Shown here in pieces: positions 1 through 10,915 of a stretch of DNA of 48,083 nucleotides. Numbering within the stretch: the stretch's first letter is position 1; every line of letters begins with the position of its first letter. The notes beneath the pieces are model-generated. The model was not told the origin of the DNA. It ran no database searches and worked only from the letters and a program-made list of their open reading frames with translations. Made by a program: the position numbers and the translations under genes. Source of the stretch: Polyangiaceae bacterium (GTDB lineage: Bacteria > Myxococcota_A > Polyangia > Polyangiales > Polyangiaceae); the NCBI GenBank assembly GCA_029261965.1, contig JAJDAH010000199.1:1-48083 (forward strand), read 5' to 3'.

Positions 1-1
1 T

Positions 2-490
2 GATCTCGCGGCCGGACAAGAGGTTCGCGCCCCGAGCGGCGGCTGCAAGATTGCCGAGGACGGCTCACTCATCCAACGCGAGAGGCCGGGGCCGAACGGC
101 GTGATTCTGGAAGACCGCGCGGTTCAGAACGTGAAACGCGAGTGGAACAATGCTTTCGGTCTTCGCGCGGGCATCAGCTACTGGGTCACCGAGCCGCTCG
201 AAATCGTCGCCGGCATCGGATTCGACGGGGATCCCGTCCCCGACGCCACGACCGATCCCGGTCTCTGGGACACCAACGACATCGCCATAGCGGCGGGTCT
301 CAAATACAACGTCACCGACGATTACAAGATCGGCGTTTCGTACACGCACATCAATTGGATCGAGCACACGGTGACCCCCGATCAGAGCACGCTCGAAGAT
401 CTTCGCCCCCCGACCGGCAGCCCCGATGCTGCTGGCACGTTTTCGTCGTGGGTGGGCATCACGAACATCAACATGGAGTGGACGTTCTAG
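2..490 (+). CDS. FadL/OmpP1-type outer-membrane transport protein, C-terminal part
   Basis: The frame is open to the left edge, so only the last 162 residues are present. The visible part alternates polar and hydrophobic residues as in beta-strands (ITEPLEIVAGIGFD-like strands, then YKIGVSYTHINW) and ends in an aromatic residue (NMEWTF), as outer-membrane barrels do. The strand pattern and the end resemble the FadL/OmpP1/TodX family, which carries hydrophobic compounds across the outer membrane. The family call rests on this C-terminal pattern only; another beta-barrel is possible. The gene ends just before a block of tandem repeats. Confidence 0.6.
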   Translation, partial: DLAAGQEVRAPSGGCKIAEDGSLIQRERPGPNGVILEDRAVQNVKREWNNAFGLRAGISYWVTEPLEIVAGIGFDGDPVPDATTDPGLWDTNDIAIAAGLKYNVTDDYKIGVSYTHINWIEHTVTPDQSTLEDLRPPTGSPDAAGTFSSWVGITNINMEWTF

Positions 491-500
491 GCGAACTCCG

Positions 501-580
501 CCCTTTCTGAAGAAACCGCCCCCTTTCTGAAGAAACCGCCCTCTTTCTGCAGAGACCGCCCTCCCTCTGAAGAAACCGCC
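501..580. repeat. Four tandem copies of a 20-bp repeat
   Basis: The unit ccctttctgaagaaaccgcc occurs at 501-520 and 521-540 exactly, then at 541-560 and 561-580 with three or fewer changes. Partial units extend on both sides (about 497-500 and 581-587). The block fills the 97-bp gap between two convergent genes, so it may affect the 3' ends of both transcripts. It has no spacers and is not a CRISPR array. Confidence 0.9.
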
Positions 581-587
581 CTCTTGC

Positions 588-3389
588 TCACGAGCGGTCG
601 AGGACCTCCTTCACTTTTCCAATCAGCGCGTCGGGTTTGAACGGCTTCTGCAGGAAGTTGACGCCTTCGTCGACCGATCCGCTCTGGCTCAGCTCGTCTC
701 CGGTGTAGCCCGACACGAACAGGATCTTGATGTTGGGCCGGAGCCCTTCCAAACGACGCGCGAGGGTCGGCCCGCTCATCTTGGGCATCACCACATCCGA
801 GATGACCAGGTCGATGGCCGCCGACTCGTTCGAAGCGATTTCGATCGCCTCGGCCCCGTTTTTGGCGACCAGCACGTCGAAGCCGGCCCGTTGCAACACG
901 CGTCGTGCGGCTTGACGCACGAGCCGCTCGTCTTCCACCACCAGAACCGTGCGATTGCCCACCGCAGAGAGGTTCGTCACCGAGCTGGGCCGCCGTGGCG
1001 CGGGCTCGGCGCTGGTGTAGGGCAGATACACCGTGAAGCGGCTGCCCTCTCCGAGCTTCGAGCTGACGACGATGGCTCCGCCGCTCTGAACGACGATCCC
1101 ATGGGTCGTCGCCAGTCCGAGACCCGTGCCCTTCTTCGGACCCTTGGTCGTAAAAAATGGCTCGAAGACCTGTAGTCGCGTTTGCTCGTCCATTCCCACC
1201 CCGCAATCGGAAACCGAAATCGCCACGTAGCGACCAGCTCCGATCTTCGCCGCTAGCCTCCGAATCGCCCCGTCGTCGAGATAGACGCGAGAGGTTTCGA
1301 GCGTCACGGTTCCGCCGTTCGGCATGGCGTCTCGGCCGTTGGCGACGAGGTTGACGATGACCTGCTCGAGCTGAGTCGGATCGGCGCGAACCGTGGTGCT
1401 GGTCTTGCCGAGGCGAATCTCCAGATGAATCGTCTCGCCGAGGAGGCGCTGCAGCATGGCCTCGACACCCGAGACGACGGCGTTGACGTCGAGCACGCGG
1501 GGCTCGAGCACCTGCTTTCGACTGAACGCCAAGAGCTGTTTGGTGAGCGACGCCGCACGAACCGCCGCTTGGCTGACCTCACCGACGAGCTCGCGCGTGT
1601 CGCCCTGGACCAGGTCGTCCGACTCGACGATGCTCAGGTTGCTGAGGATGACCGTGAGGAGGTTGTTGAAATCGTGGGCCACTCCTCCGGCGAACCGGCC
1701 GACGGACTCCACCCGCTGAGCCTGCCGCAGTTGAAGCTCGAGCTCCGCGCGCACTTTTTCCGCGCGTTTTCGTTCGCTGGCGTCGCGAATGATGGCTTGA
1801 ACGAACATCGACCCGTCGTCGCGTTGAAGCAAACGTTGGTTCACTTCGACGTCGATCAGCTTGCCGTCCCGACGCCGCATGCTCAGCTCGAGCGGCGGAC
1901 GCTCTTCGCCGGACACGAGGGCCGACAGCTCGCGGTCGATGACGAGTTTCCCGTCACTGGTGAACAGATCGACGTCCGAAAGCGAACGTCCGGTGAGCTC
2001 ACCGGGTGTGTAGCCCAGGAGCCGTTTGGTGGCCGGATTGCTCGACTCGACGATGCCCTCGGTGGTCACCGTTAGGATGACGTCCGGCGAACCGAGCACG
2101 AGCGCAGCGAAGTTTTGCTCGCTCTTGCGTAGAGCCGCCTCCGCCTGACTGCGCTCGACGGCGTTCGACAAGAGGCTGGCCGCGACCCGAAGAAAAATCG
2201 CCTCGTCGCCGGTGAACCTACGCGGCTGTTTCGAATACACACCGAGCACGCCAAAAGGGCCGTCTCCACAAATCATCGCTACGCTCAGCCCACTGCGAAT
2301 GTCGTGATCTCGGAGAACGCCGTAGCTCGTGTCGTCGGCATGAGCATCCAAGTCCTCGACGAGCACCGGATCGCTCGAAGCGAGTGTGCTCACGGCCCGC
2401 GAATCCCAATCGGTGAGCTCGAAAGAGCGGCCCGAATGCTCCTTTTTCCACCCCACGCCAGCACAAAGTCGAACCATCTTCGGGTCCAGCTGAAGCTGCA
2501 GCACGCAGGCATGGCTGACGCCGAGCGTCTCGGCGACATGCTCGGTCGTGCTGCGGAGCATTTCTGGCAAGCTCTGAATTCCGAGAGCGCGGCGGCCAAT
2601 CTCAGCCAAAGCTCGCTCGCGTCGGGTGCGTTGCTCGAGCTCTGCGGTCCGCTCTGTGACGCGGCTCTCCAGGGAGCGCTTGGCGTGCTCGAGCCACCCG
2701 TGGGCGTGACTCACGTGCTCGAGCAGAGCCGCATTGTGAAAACGCAGGGCAAAAGCGTCCAGCATCGATCGGTTCACGTTGCGCGCGACCAGCACGAGCC
2801 CAAGAGCGTAGAGCGTGACCATGGCGCCCATGCCCATGTGCACGTCGCCTCCCTCGAGAAAGAGCCGCGCGATGAGCGGCGCGACGCTCAGAACGAAATA
2901 GGCGAAAAATGCGGGGAGATAGCACGCCAGCGCCCCCGCGGCACCGGCGCCCATGCCTCCGATGACAAACGCGACGAGCAATTGAAACGAGAGCGATCCG
3001 GGTACGAACAGCACGAAACCGCAAAAGCCCCACATCACTCCGGCGCAGGCGGAGCCAGCGACGAAAAAACTCGCCCAGCGGCGGGAGTCTTCCGGCCCAG
3101 GCTCGCGCGCCCAATACCACCGCCGCAGCAGCATGCGACCAACGCACATCGACAACATCGCGCCACACCATCCGACGAGCACACGCCGGTCGATGGAACC
3201 CCAGAGCAACGCGCTGACGATCAGCGCGTTGACGAAGTTCGCCATGAGCACGGGGACGCTTTGCCGGTAGAGCGTCTTGACTTGTTCGCCGACGACGAGC
3301 GGGGCGATCTCGCTGTCGTCGATCTCCGGCGCGGGGGCGATTGGAGTGACCGGCAGCTCTTCGGTTTCGTCGACCAGCCCCGCGTGCAT
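588..3389 (-). CDS. Membrane-bound hybrid sensor histidine kinase (TM-GAF-PAS-HisKA-HATPase-REC)
   Basis: A 933-residue two-component sensor. About six hydrophobic segments lie at residues 45-205, followed by a short coiled coil (235-260), a GAF-like domain (265-415) and a PAS domain (425-540). The kinase core has the H-box AHDFNN with phospho-acceptor H572, the N-box around N684 ([12 protein letters not shown]) and the G-box GTGLGLA at 754-760. A C-terminal receiver (812-930) has the acidic pair near D820, phospho-acceptor D865 (ISDVVMP) and K915 (QKPF). It probably senses a signal at or in the membrane and passes phosphate internally. No partner regulator lies next to it; it is downstream of the glutathione peroxidase on the same strand after 177 bp. 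The signal is unknown. Confidence 0.93.
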   Translation of the reverse strand: MHAGLVDETEELPVTPIAPAPEIDDSEIAPLVVGEQVKTLYRQSVPVLMANFVNALIVSALLWGSIDRRVLVGWCGAMLSMCVGRMLLRRWYWAREPGPEDSRRWASFFVAGSACAGVMWGFCGFVLFVPGSLSFQLLVAFVIGGMGAGAAGALACYLPAFFAYFVLSVAPLIARLFLEGGDVHMGMGAMVTLYALGLVLVARNVNRSMLDAFALRFHNAALLEHVSHAHGWLEHAKRSLESRVTERTAELEQRTRRERALAEIGRRALGIQSLPEMLRSTTEHVAETLGVSHACVLQLQLDPKMVRLCAGVGWKKEHSGRSFELTDWDSRAVSTLASSDPVLVEDLDAHADDTSYGVLRDHDIRSGLSVAMICGDGPFGVLGVYSKQPRRFTGDEAIFLRVAASLLSNAVERSQAEAALRKSEQNFAALVLGSPDVILTVTTEGIVESSNPATKRLLGYTPGELTGRSLSDVDLFTSDGKLVIDRELSALVSGEERPPLELSMRRRDGKLIDVEVNQRLLQRDDGSMFVQAIIRDASERKRAEKVRAELELQLRQAQRVESVGRFAGGVAHDFNNLLTVILSNLSIVESDDLVQGDTRELVGEVSQAAVRAASLTKQLLAFSRKQVLEPRVLDVNAVVSGVEAMLQRLLGETIHLEIRLGKTSTTVRADPTQLEQVIVNLVANGRDAMPNGGTVTLETSRVYLDDGAIRRLAAKIGAGRYVAISVSDCGVGMDEQTRLQVFEPFFTTKGPKKGTGLGLATTHGIVVQSGGAIVVSSKLGEGSRFTVYLPYTSAEPAPRRPSSVTNLSAVGNRTVLVVEDERLVRQAARRVLQRAGFDVLVAKNGAEAIEIASNESAAIDLVISDVVMPKMSGPTLARRLEGLRPNIKILFVSGYTGDELSQSGSVDEGVNFLQKPFKPDALIGKVKEVLDRS

Positions 3390-3467
3390 ACGAACCGACC
3401 ATGGTAAGGGCTGCGGCCGACCTGACCATCCGGGATGACACGGAGGTGGGCGGATCGAGAAAGCGCG

Positions 3468-3485
3468 GTGTCAACCGCTTGACAC
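3468..3485. promoter_or_regulatory. Perfect inverted repeat, possible operator
   Basis: The sequence gtgtcaa-ccgc-ttgacac is a perfect 7-4-7 dyad in the 177-bp gap upstream of the histidine kinase gene. Both arms contain TTGACA in the outward orientation, which looks like a -35 element, but no convincing -10 hexamer follows at 16-18 bp on either strand. It may be an operator. Confidence 0.3.
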
Positions 3486-3566
3486 TCGACCACGACGCCG
3501 GCGACGCGAGCGCTCGACCGCGCCGCGCGGGGGCCAGTTCCGCTTTTCCTACGACGTCTTCGTCTT

Positions 3567-4049
3567 CTACAGCGCCTTGTGCAGCGCTTCGATGAGCTCG
3601 GGCGCTTCGGGATCCGTTTGGGGCCCGAACCGTGCGATGACCTCTCCGTCCTTACCCACCAAGAACTTGGCGAAGTTCCAGGCGATGTCGCCAGGGCCGT
3701 CGGGGGCGGTTTCCTGGGAGGTGAGCCAATCGTAGAGCGGTGCTCGGCCCGGACCGTTCACGTCCAACTTCGCGAACATCGGAAACGTGACGTCGTACTT
3801 GCTCGAGCAAAACTCTTGGATCTCGGCTTCGGTTCCCGGTTCCTGACCACCGAACTGGTTGCAGGGAAAGCCGAGAACTTCGAAGCCCTTTTCTCGGTGC
3901 TGCTCGTAGATCTTCTGGAGTCCAGTGTAGTGCGGGGTGAGCCCGCACTTCGACGCCACGTTCACGACCAAAAGGACCTTGCCGGCGTAGTCGCCGAGCT
4001 TCCTGGAGGTCCCGTCGATGGTTTTGGTTTCGTAGTCGTGGATCGGCAT
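3567..4049 (-). CDS. Glutathione peroxidase (cysteine type, probably thioredoxin-dependent)
   Basis: A 160-residue protein of normal length for bacterial GPx. It would reduce hydrogen peroxide and organic peroxides in the cytoplasm. The peroxidatic residue is Cys35 in VASKCGLTPHY, where animal enzymes have selenocysteine. The other catalytic residues are in FPCNQFGGQEPG (Gln69) and WNFAKFLV (Trp124, Asn125). Cys81 in EFCSSKYDVTFP stands where two-cysteine, thioredoxin-dependent GPx enzymes carry their resolving cysteine, so thioredoxin is the likelier reductant. It starts at ATG 4049. It lies 52 bp downstream of the DUF547 gene on the same strand and may share its transcript. Confidence 0.95.
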   Translation of the reverse strand: MPIHDYETKTIDGTSRKLGDYAGKVLLVVNVASKCGLTPHYTGLQKIYEQHREKGFEVLGFPCNQFGGQEPGTEAEIQEFCSSKYDVTFPMFAKLDVNGPGRAPLYDWLTSQETAPDGPGDIAWNFAKFLVGKDGEVIARFGPQTDPEAPELIEALHKAL

Positions 4050-4101
4050 GCCCCAAGGCTGAACCCGTCCGCGGGCGGCCGCAAGACCCCCGAGCCCGAG
4101 G

Positions 4102-5031
4102 TCAGACGACGGTATTCAACGACCAATCGTAGCGCTTGTAGGACACCGCATAGTCACCCTCGAAAGCGCGCTCGAGGTCGGGCCGGTTCTCTTCAGCCAT
4201 GTGCCTTCGCAGAAACTCGCGAGTGGCCGAGACGTCACCAAAATCCACTTGGTAGTAGCGAAACGTAATGGGCAGAACGAGCTGACGGCGATCGTGGTCG
4301 ACTTCGACGCCGCTCGTCACGTAGCTCGCCGTCGCCAGGTCGAGTTGGGCGTCGAGCTTCTCGGCGTCGTAGAACGCCACCGGCGGACAGCTCTTGGACG
4401 CGCAAACGAGAGCGGTGTGGATCCTGGGGTCGAGCACCGACGGACAGAACTCGAGCTCGCCTGCGCCCTCGGGGAACTGTTTCGTCTTGGTCACCGGGTG
4501 GGGCGCGTTTCTCCGGAGGACGCCGTTCTCCACGTCGTCGAGGGTGAAGAGAAAACCGCCGACTCGATACGCGATCGAGCCAAAGAACGACGGAACCTCC
4601 ATCACCGAGCTTTCGAGCCCGAGAGCCAGAACGCCGTGAATCGCGAGCACGTTGTACAGGTTGACGAAAAAAGCGATGCGTTCGGCATCCGTCTCGAGGT
4701 CTGCCGGACTCACCACAGCCAAGCCGCGACTCGTTTTTTCCAGCTCCCGGTAGGTCGCGCCCCCTCGCAACTGGCCGTAGTGCACGTGCCCACCATCGTC
4801 GATGGCCTCGAGCTTGAGACGGTTGCGTACCGCGCGGAGCTCTTTCGCGATGGCCTTGGCGTCGACGTCCATTGGCACAGCGCCATCGTTCAGCACGCGC
4901 CGCGTGCGCATCGAAGCCGGAACGAGCGCGCGGAGTACCTCCGTGGGGTTGCGAGCGTGCCGAAGGATGTCGGCGCCGTCTCTCAGGGCGTCGAACAGAC
5001 TCACGAACTTCGATCCGTCATGGCTGCGCAC
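4102..5031 (-). CDS. DUF547 family protein
   Basis: A 309-residue protein of unknown function. It shows the hallmarks of the DUF547 family: FFVNLYNVLAIHG, a CPSVLDPRIH segment, CASKSCPP, and the C-terminal motif KRYDWSLN. No signal peptide is evident. The start taken is GTG 5031; GTG 5004 in the same frame is an alternative, since neither has a clear Shine-Dalgarno sequence. It begins 12 bp after the stop of the lipoprotein gene at 5044-5508, so the two are probably co-transcribed. No catalytic role can be given. Confidence 0.85.
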   Translation of the reverse strand: MRSHDGSKFVSLFDALRDGADILRHARNPTEVLRALVPASMRTRRVLNDGAVPMDVDAKAIAKELRAVRNRLKLEAIDDGGHVHYGQLRGGATYRELEKTSRGLAVVSPADLETDAERIAFFVNLYNVLAIHGVLALGLESSVMEVPSFFGSIAYRVGGFLFTLDDVENGVLRRNAPHPVTKTKQFPEGAGELEFCPSVLDPRIHTALVCASKSCPPVAFYDAEKLDAQLDLATASYVTSGVEVDHDRRQLVLPITFRYYQVDFGDVSATREFLRRHMAEENRPDLERAFEGDYAVSYKRYDWSLNTVV

Positions 5032-5043
5032 GCGGCGAGGCCG

Positions 5044-5508
5044 CTACAGGACGCGGCAGTATCCGGTAATGGCGAGCAGGAGCTGGTTCTCTTTCTTCAC
5101 GGCCGCGTTGAACTCCTTCTGCGCGGCGTTGGCCTTTTCGACGTCGTCTTTTTTGAGCGCCGTCCCGGCGCGCCGCGCTTGGGCGGCGGCGTCGCGAGCG
5201 ACTTTCTTGTACTCGCCCGCGTAGATGACGAGCTGTGGGTCGTTCAGCTCGAAAGCGCCAACGGTGGACGACACTCGATCATAGAGCTTCGCCAACTCGA
5301 GCCGGCTCGCGGCCGCAGCGTCGTGCTCGGAAGGATCGGCGACCTCACTCTTGCCGGTGTGCTTTCGCATCGCGGTCGCGTTGTCGTTGATGGCCAGGAT
5401 GAAGCGGTTGCATTCCTTCCGCTTTTCCGCCTGTCCCTCTCTCGGGTCCTCGCACGCGAGATTCGACGCGAAGAGCGCGGCGACGAGAAGCAGTGGGGAC
5501 TTACGCAT
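5044..5508 (-). CDS. Small lipoprotein of unknown function
   Basis: A 154-residue protein. The N-terminus MRKSPLLLVAALFASNLAC is a short lipoprotein signal peptide with Cys19 as the probable lipidated residue. The mature part is mostly charged helix with a heptad-like Ala/Lys/Glu-rich stretch (residues 95-140) and ends GYCRVL. The frame runs further upstream, but that stretch is Arg-rich and unlike protein, so ATG 5508 is the start. It is the first gene of the minus-strand run that continues into DUF547. It is divergent from the histidine kinase at 5642, so 5509-5641 should hold promoters for both; I see no clear hexamers there. Confidence 0.75.
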   Translation of the reverse strand: MRKSPLLLVAALFASNLACEDPREGQAEKRKECNRFILAINDNATAMRKHTGKSEVADPSEHDAAAASRLELAKLYDRVSSTVGAFELNDPQLVIYAGEYKKVARDAAAQARRAGTALKKDDVEKANAAQKEFNAAVKKENQLLLAITGYCRVL

Positions 5509-5641
5509 GAGTCGAAGGCTCGGTCGAAAGGCTCCGAGGCGCCTGAGCCGGAGCCTCGACGAGAGCCTAGAACACCTGTAGAAAGAGAGGAACGCTCTAA
5601 AGGGCCGAGCGGCGTGGCGACGCCACGTCCCGGCAGCTCGC

Positions 5642-7225
5642 ATGGAGGATTGGTTTTCCGGATATCGCCGGCGCCGGCGACAGCGCTCAGCTCGGCGTGA
5701 ACGCGAGTGGGGTCGTACGCTCATCGCCGAAGCCCGAAACACGGTCTGCGTGCACGACCTCGACGGCCACATCGTCGACGTGAACGACTACGCGTGTGAA
5801 ACCCTCGGCTACCGGCGAGAAGAGCTGATCGGCCGCCCGCTGTGGGACGTCGAAGTCGGCCTCGAGCGTGAGGACATCCTCCGGGTGTCGCGCAAGCTCG
5901 AGCCTGGTGTTCCGCAGACGGCGCAGGGGATCCACCGCCGCCGCGATGGGGCGACTTTTCCCATCGAGGTGAGGGTCGTCCGGCTGGATTCGGGACGAAT
6001 CTTCGGAATCTGCCAGGACATCAGCGAGCGACAGCGCGCCGAGGCCGACGCCGCGAGACTCGAAGCCCGGTCCCTGCACGCCCAGAAGATGGAAGCGATT
6101 GGCACCCTGGCCGGCGGCATGGCTCACGACGTGAGCAACCACTTGCTCGCGATCCGCCTGCACACGGAGCTCGCCATGGCCGCGCTACCCGAAGGCAACC
6201 CCGGTGCGCGCAACCTCGAGCAGGCCCTCAAGGCCGCCGAGCACTCGACCGACTTGATCAAGCAAGTGATGACGTTCAGCCGGAGCGGCGCCGGCAGTCG
6301 ACGGGTCACCGCCCTCGGGTCGTTGGTGGAGGACGTCATCCGATTGCTCAAGCCGACGTTCCCTCAAACGATCGACGTCGCGACGAACCTCGTCGGTACC
6401 GACGATGCGGTCGTCGTGGACGCGGCACAGATTCAACAAGTCCTGATGAACTTGTTGGCCAACGCCGTCCAGGCCATGGGTCGGGGTGGGCGCATCGAGA
6501 TCGGCGTGCATGGTGTCGACCTCGACGACGACGCCGTGGCGTCGCTGAAGCCGGGGGCCTACGTCCTGCTCACGCTGTCCGACACCGGAATGGGCATCGA
6601 TGCCGCCACCCTCGCACGAATCTTCGAACCGTTCTTCACCACCAAGGAGGTGGGTCGCGGCGCCGGCATGGGGCTGAGCGTCGTGCACGGGATTGTCACC
6701 GGTCACGGGGGCGCCGTCGCCGTCGACAGCGAGCCCGGTCGCGGCACGACCTTCCGACTCTACTTTCCTCGCGCCAAGTCGACGACCCTCGAGGCCAACA
6801 TGCCGCGGCTCGCCACTTCCCGACCCGCACGAGTGCTTTTTGTCGACGACGACTACATCGTCGCGAGCGGTGGCCGTCAGACGCTCGAGCTGCTCGGGTA
6901 CGACGTCTCGGTTCGGATGAACCCGGAGGACGCGCTCACGGACGTGATCGCCGACCCCAACGCCTTCGACGTGGTGATCACCGATCAGCGTATGCCGCGA
7001 ATGAGCGGTACCGAGCTCGCCGGCGAGATCACACGGTTGAACCCCGCACTCCCGGTGATTCTCTGCGTGAGCTACGAGGGCGAAGTTTCGGTAGCCGACG
7101 CCGAGGCCATCGGGATCCGACGCGTTCTGCACAAACCGATCGGCATCGAAGGTTATTCCGAGGCGATCGACGAAGTTTTACAGACACACTCGGACTCGGA
7201 CTCGATGCGGTCCGCCACGAAATAG
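5642..7225 (+). CDS. Soluble PAS hybrid histidine kinase (PAS-HisKA-HATPase-REC)
   Basis: A 527-residue kinase with no membrane segment. The N-terminal tail is Arg-rich (residues 9-22). A PAS domain spans about 25-130. The H-box is [14 protein letters not shown] with phospho-acceptor H162, where Val-Ser replaces the commoner Phe-Asn. The N-box has N274 ([10 protein letters not shown]), and [16 protein letters not shown] is the G-box region. The receiver (395-515) has VDDD at 401-404, phospho-acceptor D448 (ITDQRMP) and a LHKPI lysine. Its stop codon overlaps the GTG start of the next gene by one base, so the two are translationally coupled, which is odd for a kinase and a redox enzyme. Confidence 0.92.
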   Translation: MEDWFSGYRRRRRQRSARREREWGRTLIAEARNTVCVHDLDGHIVDVNDYACETLGYRREELIGRPLWDVEVGLEREDILRVSRKLEPGVPQTAQGIHRRRDGATFPIEVRVVRLDSGRIFGICQDISERQRAEADAARLEARSLHAQKMEAIGTLAGGMAHDVSNHLLAIRLHTELAMAALPEGNPGARNLEQALKAAEHSTDLIKQVMTFSRSGAGSRRVTALGSLVEDVIRLLKPTFPQTIDVATNLVGTDDAVVVDAAQIQQVLMNLLANAVQAMGRGGRIEIGVHGVDLDDDAVASLKPGAYVLLTLSDTGMGIDAATLARIFEPFFTTKEVGRGAGMGLSVVHGIVTGHGGAVAVDSEPGRGTTFRLYFPRAKSTTLEANMPRLATSRPARVLFVDDDYIVASGGRQTLELLGYDVSVRMNPEDALTDVIADPNAFDVVITDQRMPRMSGTELAGEITRLNPALPVILCVSYEGEVSVADAEAIGIRRVLHKPIGIEGYSEAIDEVLQTHSDSDSMRSATK

Positions 7226-10200
7226 TGGCTGACCCCAAACATGAAAATCGCCTCGCGGGTGAGACGAGCCCGTACCTGCTCCAGCACGCGCACAATCCCG
7301 TCGATTGGTATCCGTGGGGCCCCGAGGCGCTCGAGCGGTCGAAGAACGAATCGAAGCCGATCCTCTTGAGCATAGGCTACGCCGCTTGTCATTGGTGCCA
7401 CGTGATGGAGCGCGAGTCCTTCGAAAACGAAGACATCGCCAAGCTCATGAACGAGCACTTCGTTTGCATCAAGGTGGATCGGGAGGAACGACCGGACCTG
7501 GACGACGTGTACATGGCGGCAACGGTGGCGATGAGCGGCAGCGGTGGGTGGCCAATGACGGTCTTTCTCACGCCGGAGCAAACGCCGTTTTTCGCCGGCA
7601 CCTACTTCCCGCCGACGGACAAGTACGGGCGGCCCGGGTTTGCGACCCTTTTGACCCAGCTGCACGAGCTCTGGACGAACGAGCGGAAACAACTCTTGGC
7701 GCAAGCCGCCGAGCTCACCGAGCACGTTCGGTTGCAGTCGCAAGTCTCGCCGCCGGTCACGGTCGGAGGAGACGGAATCGCCGCGGCCGTGAAGACCCTC
7801 TCGGCTCAATTCGACGAAGAGTGGGGCGGCTTCGGCGGGGCACCGAAGTTCCCACCGCACGCGACCCTCGACGTCTTGTTCCGCCACCACGCCCGCACTG
7901 GAGACCGCCGCGCGCTTCAGATGGCGCAAAAGACGCTCGATGCGATGCACGCCGGAGGCATCTATGACCACCTCGGCGGCGGCTTCGCTCGCTACTCGAC
8001 GGATGAACGCTGGCTCGCACCGCACTTCGAAAAGATGCTGTACGACAACGCGCAGCTCGTTCGCGTCTACCTGACGGCGTTCCAAGTCACCGGCGAGCCC
8101 CTATACGAGCGCGTCGCGCGGGAGACTCTCGACTACGTCATTCGCGAGATGCAAGACCCGCGGGGCGGCTACTATTCGGCGACCGACGCCGACTCCGAGG
8201 GCGTCGAGGGCAAGTTCTTCGTGTGGGACCCCGACGAGGTCGCCGACGTCGTCGGCGCCGAGGCCGCGGAGAAGTTCTGCGAGTACTTCGACGTCCGCGC
8301 CGGAGGAAACTGGGAAGGGGTGAGCATCCTGCACACGCCTCGGCCTCTCGATGCGGTAGCCCACGAGCTCGGCGTCAGCGCGGACGAGCTCGAAGAGTCT
8401 CTTCGCGACTCGAAGAAGAAGTTGTACGACGCGCGGCTGAAGCGCGTCCCACCGCTGCTCGACGACAAGATTCTCACCGCATGGAACGGCCTCATGATAG
8501 GCGCCATGGCCGTCGGCCACCGCGTGCTCGGTGACCCTCGCTATCTCGACAGCGCCACGCGAGCCGCCACTTACCTTTCGACGGTGCTACGCCGTGACGA
8601 CGGCGGGCTCTACCGCACCGCGCGCGGTGACAAGGCGCACCTCGATGCCTACCTCGAGGACTACGCGTACCTCGGCGACGCTCTCATCGACCTGTACGAA
8701 GCGGGCGCGCCCGCAAAATTTCTGCTCGAAGCGCAAACCCTCGTCGATCGCATGCTCGGCGACTTCAGCGACGAGGCGGGAGGGGCGTTTTTCCACACGG
8801 CGCACGGCCACGAAGCGCTCATCGTTCGCACCCGCGAAGGGCACGATGGCCCGATCCCGAACCCCAACGCGGTGGCCGCACGCGCCTCGAGTCGTCTGGC
8901 GGTACACTTCGGGCGCGACGCGCTTCGGGATCGCGCGATTTCCGCTATCCGGGCGTATGGCCGTCAGATCGAACGCCAGCCGCGAGCGTTCGCCACGGCG
9001 CTCGGTGTCACCGATTTCCTGCTCGAGGGGCCGGTCGAGCTCGTCCTGGCCGGAACACCCGGCGACGCTGGGTTCGACGCGCTCCGACAGCGAGTAGCGA
9101 GCCATTATCTGCCAAACCAGGTGATCGCCTACGTCGACCCCAAAGCGACCACCAACGAGAAGGCGCGGAATCTACCGCTGACCGCCGGTAAAGGGCTCGT
9201 CCGTGGCAAAGCGGCGCTCTACGTCTGCCGCGATTTTGCGTGCCAGGCGCCCATCACCGACCCCGCCGCGGTGAAAGCGGCCCTCGACGGCGGCGCTCGT
9301 CGCGCGTCCCGCGAGCGTGCGCCGGAGCTCGGTGCGGGCAAGCTCGAAGGGAGCGCGACCGAAAACGCTACGGCCGCGTATGCAAAAAAGCACCCAGGCC
9401 AACGCCATCGGGAACTCGGAACGACGGGGCTCTTGGTGAGTCGCGTGGGGTTCGGCGGATATCGCATCGACGACGGTGCCCCCGAACATCGCGCCGCGCT
9501 CCGGCAAGCGTTGCAGGGCGGGTGCAATCTGGTCGACACCTCCACGAACTACTCCGATGGACGAAGCGAGCGACTCGTCGGCGACACGATTCGCGCGCTC
9601 GTCACCGAGGGCAAGCTCGAACGAGAGCAAGTCGTCGTCGTGTCGAAGATTGGCTACGTGCAGGGCGCCAACCTCGACGTGGCCCTCGAGCGAAAGAACG
9701 CCAACAACCCGTTCCCCGAAGTCGTCGAGTACGAAGAGAAGCTTTGGCATTGCATTCACCCCGAGTACCTCGCCGATCAGCTCACACGATCGCTCGCGCG
9801 GCTGGGGCTCGATACCCTCGACGTGTGCTTGGTGCACAACCCCGAGTACTTTCTCGTGGACGCCGTCAAACGCGGCGAGGGACCCCTGAGCGATCTCCGC
9901 GACCAGCTCTATTCGCGGCTCGGCAAGGCGTTTTCGCACTTCGAAAAGGAGATCGAAGCGGGCCGGCTCCGGTTTTACGGCGTGTCCTCGAACACGTGCA
10001 CGGCCCCGTCGGGTGATCGCGAGGCGATCGATCTGGCGCGCATGCTCGAAGCGGCCGAGCGGGCGGCGGGCGACGAACATCACTTCCGGGTGCTCCAGCT
10101 CCCGTTGAATCTCCGAGAAAGCGGCGCCGTTTTCGAGAAGAACACCGGTGCGCCGCCTCAGACCGTGCTCGAGCTCGCCTCGGCTCGTCGAATCGCCGTC

Positions 10201-10869
10201 CTGGTCAACCGCCCGCTGAATTCTTTCGCCGAAAGCGGCCTCGTGCGACTCGCCGAGCCGCCAACCCTCGACGAGGCTCCACACTTCGACGCCCAGCTCA
10301 GCCGAGTCGAGCGACTCGAGACCGAATATCGACGAGAAATCGCCAGCCGATTGCGCTCGGCACCGGGGAGCAAAGTCAGCCCGGAGAGTCTCTTCAATTG
10401 GGCCGATCAGTTGGCCAACCTGCCTAGTCGAATCACGGGAATCGAGCAGTGGGGGCAAATGGAAGCCCAGGTCATCGTGCCGCGACTGCTCGGTGCGCTC
10501 GAAACACTCGACCGAGCGATGCCCGGAGCCGCGGGAGAAGAATGGCGAAAGTGGCGCGAACGCTACTTGCCCGAGCTCGAGGGTTTGCTCGCCGCGCTCA
10601 GAAAACGCGCCGCGCACAAGAGCCGATCACGAGCGGCGGCCATCACTAAGAACATCGACCCGGAGCTGCCCGAGCACCGACGCCGGGCGCCCCTGACCCA
10701 AAAAGCACTCGCGACGCTGACGAGCACCCCCGGGGTGACGGCGGTGCTCGTCGGGATGCGAGAGCCGGCGTACGTCACCGATGCGCTCGGCGTGCTCACC
10801 CTGGACGACCTCGACAAGGTGGAGCCGGTGTATCGAGCCGCGGAACGAGCGGCATTGCCGCCGGCCTGA
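7225..10869 (+). CDS. Fusion of a thioredoxin-like/SPATA20 (YyaL) protein with an aldo/keto reductase
   Basis: A 1214-residue protein. Residues 1-690 match the YyaL/SPATA20 family end to end: [18 protein letters not shown], then a thioredoxin-fold CxxC motif (Cys55-His-Trp-Cys58), then an (alpha/alpha)-barrel-like region ([31 protein letters not shown]). Family members are normally about 680-790 residues and end there. After a 40-residue linker, residues 731-1214 form an aldo/keto reductase: [18 protein letters not shown], the tetrad Asp771, Tyr776, Lys808, His871, and a long insertion around 1010-1150. It starts at GTG 7225, inside the tag stop of the kinase gene. The reading frame is uninterrupted across the junction. 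A substrate cannot be given. Confidence 0.92.
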   Translation: MADPKHENRLAGETSPYLLQHAHNPVDWYPWGPEALERSKNESKPILLSIGYAACHWCHVMERESFENEDIAKLMNEHFVCIKVDREERPDLDDVYMAATVAMSGSGGWPMTVFLTPEQTPFFAGTYFPPTDKYGRPGFATLLTQLHELWTNERKQLLAQAAELTEHVRLQSQVSPPVTVGGDGIAAAVKTLSAQFDEEWGGFGGAPKFPPHATLDVLFRHHARTGDRRALQMAQKTLDAMHAGGIYDHLGGGFARYSTDERWLAPHFEKMLYDNAQLVRVYLTAFQVTGEPLYERVARETLDYVIREMQDPRGGYYSATDADSEGVEGKFFVWDPDEVADVVGAEAAEKFCEYFDVRAGGNWEGVSILHTPRPLDAVAHELGVSADELEESLRDSKKKLYDARLKRVPPLLDDKILTAWNGLMIGAMAVGHRVLGDPRYLDSATRAATYLSTVLRRDDGGLYRTARGDKAHLDAYLEDYAYLGDALIDLYEAGAPAKFLLEAQTLVDRMLGDFSDEAGGAFFHTAHGHEALIVRTREGHDGPIPNPNAVAARASSRLAVHFGRDALRDRAISAIRAYGRQIERQPRAFATALGVTDFLLEGPVELVLAGTPGDAGFDALRQRVASHYLPNQVIAYVDPKATTNEKARNLPLTAGKGLVRGKAALYVCRDFACQAPITDPAAVKAALDGGARRASRERAPELGAGKLEGSATENATAAYAKKHPGQRHRELGTTGLLVSRVGFGGYRIDDGAPEHRAALRQALQGGCNLVDTSTNYSDGRSERLVGDTIRALVTEGKLEREQVVVVSKIGYVQGANLDVALERKNANNPFPEVVEYEEKLWHCIHPEYLADQLTRSLARLGLDTLDVCLVHNPEYFLVDAVKRGEGPLSDLRDQLYSRLGKAFSHFEKEIEAGRLRFYGVSSNTCTAPSGDREAIDLARMLEAAERAAGDEHHFRVLQLPLNLRESGAVFEKNTGAPPQTVLELASARRIAVLVNRPLNSFAESGLVRLAEPPTLDEAPHFDAQLSRVERLETEYRREIASRLRSAPGSKVSPESLFNWADQLANLPSRITGIEQWGQMEAQVIVPRLLGALETLDRAMPGAAGEEWRKWRERYLPELEGLLAALRKRAAHKSRSRAAAITKNIDPELPEHRRRAPLTQKALATLTSTPGVTAVLVGMREPAYVTDALGVLTLDDLDKVEPVYRAAERAALPPA

Positions 10870-10888
10870 CGCGACAAGTCATTCTGGT

Positions 10889-10915
10889 GGGGACGGCAAT
10901 TCCTCATTATTTTTA
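10889..10915 (+). terminator. Weak candidate Rho-independent terminator
   Basis: A five-pair stem (gggga at 10889-10893 with tcctc at 10901-10905, one G-U pair) is followed by attattttt. It lies 20 bp after the fusion gene. The stem is short for such a GC-rich genome. The same AT-rich patch could instead belong to the promoter of hppA. Confidence 0.3.

Noticed and set aside
3900-3960. Possible selenocysteine site in glutathione peroxidase.
   Set aside because: The codon at the catalytic position reads Cys, with no in-frame TGA.
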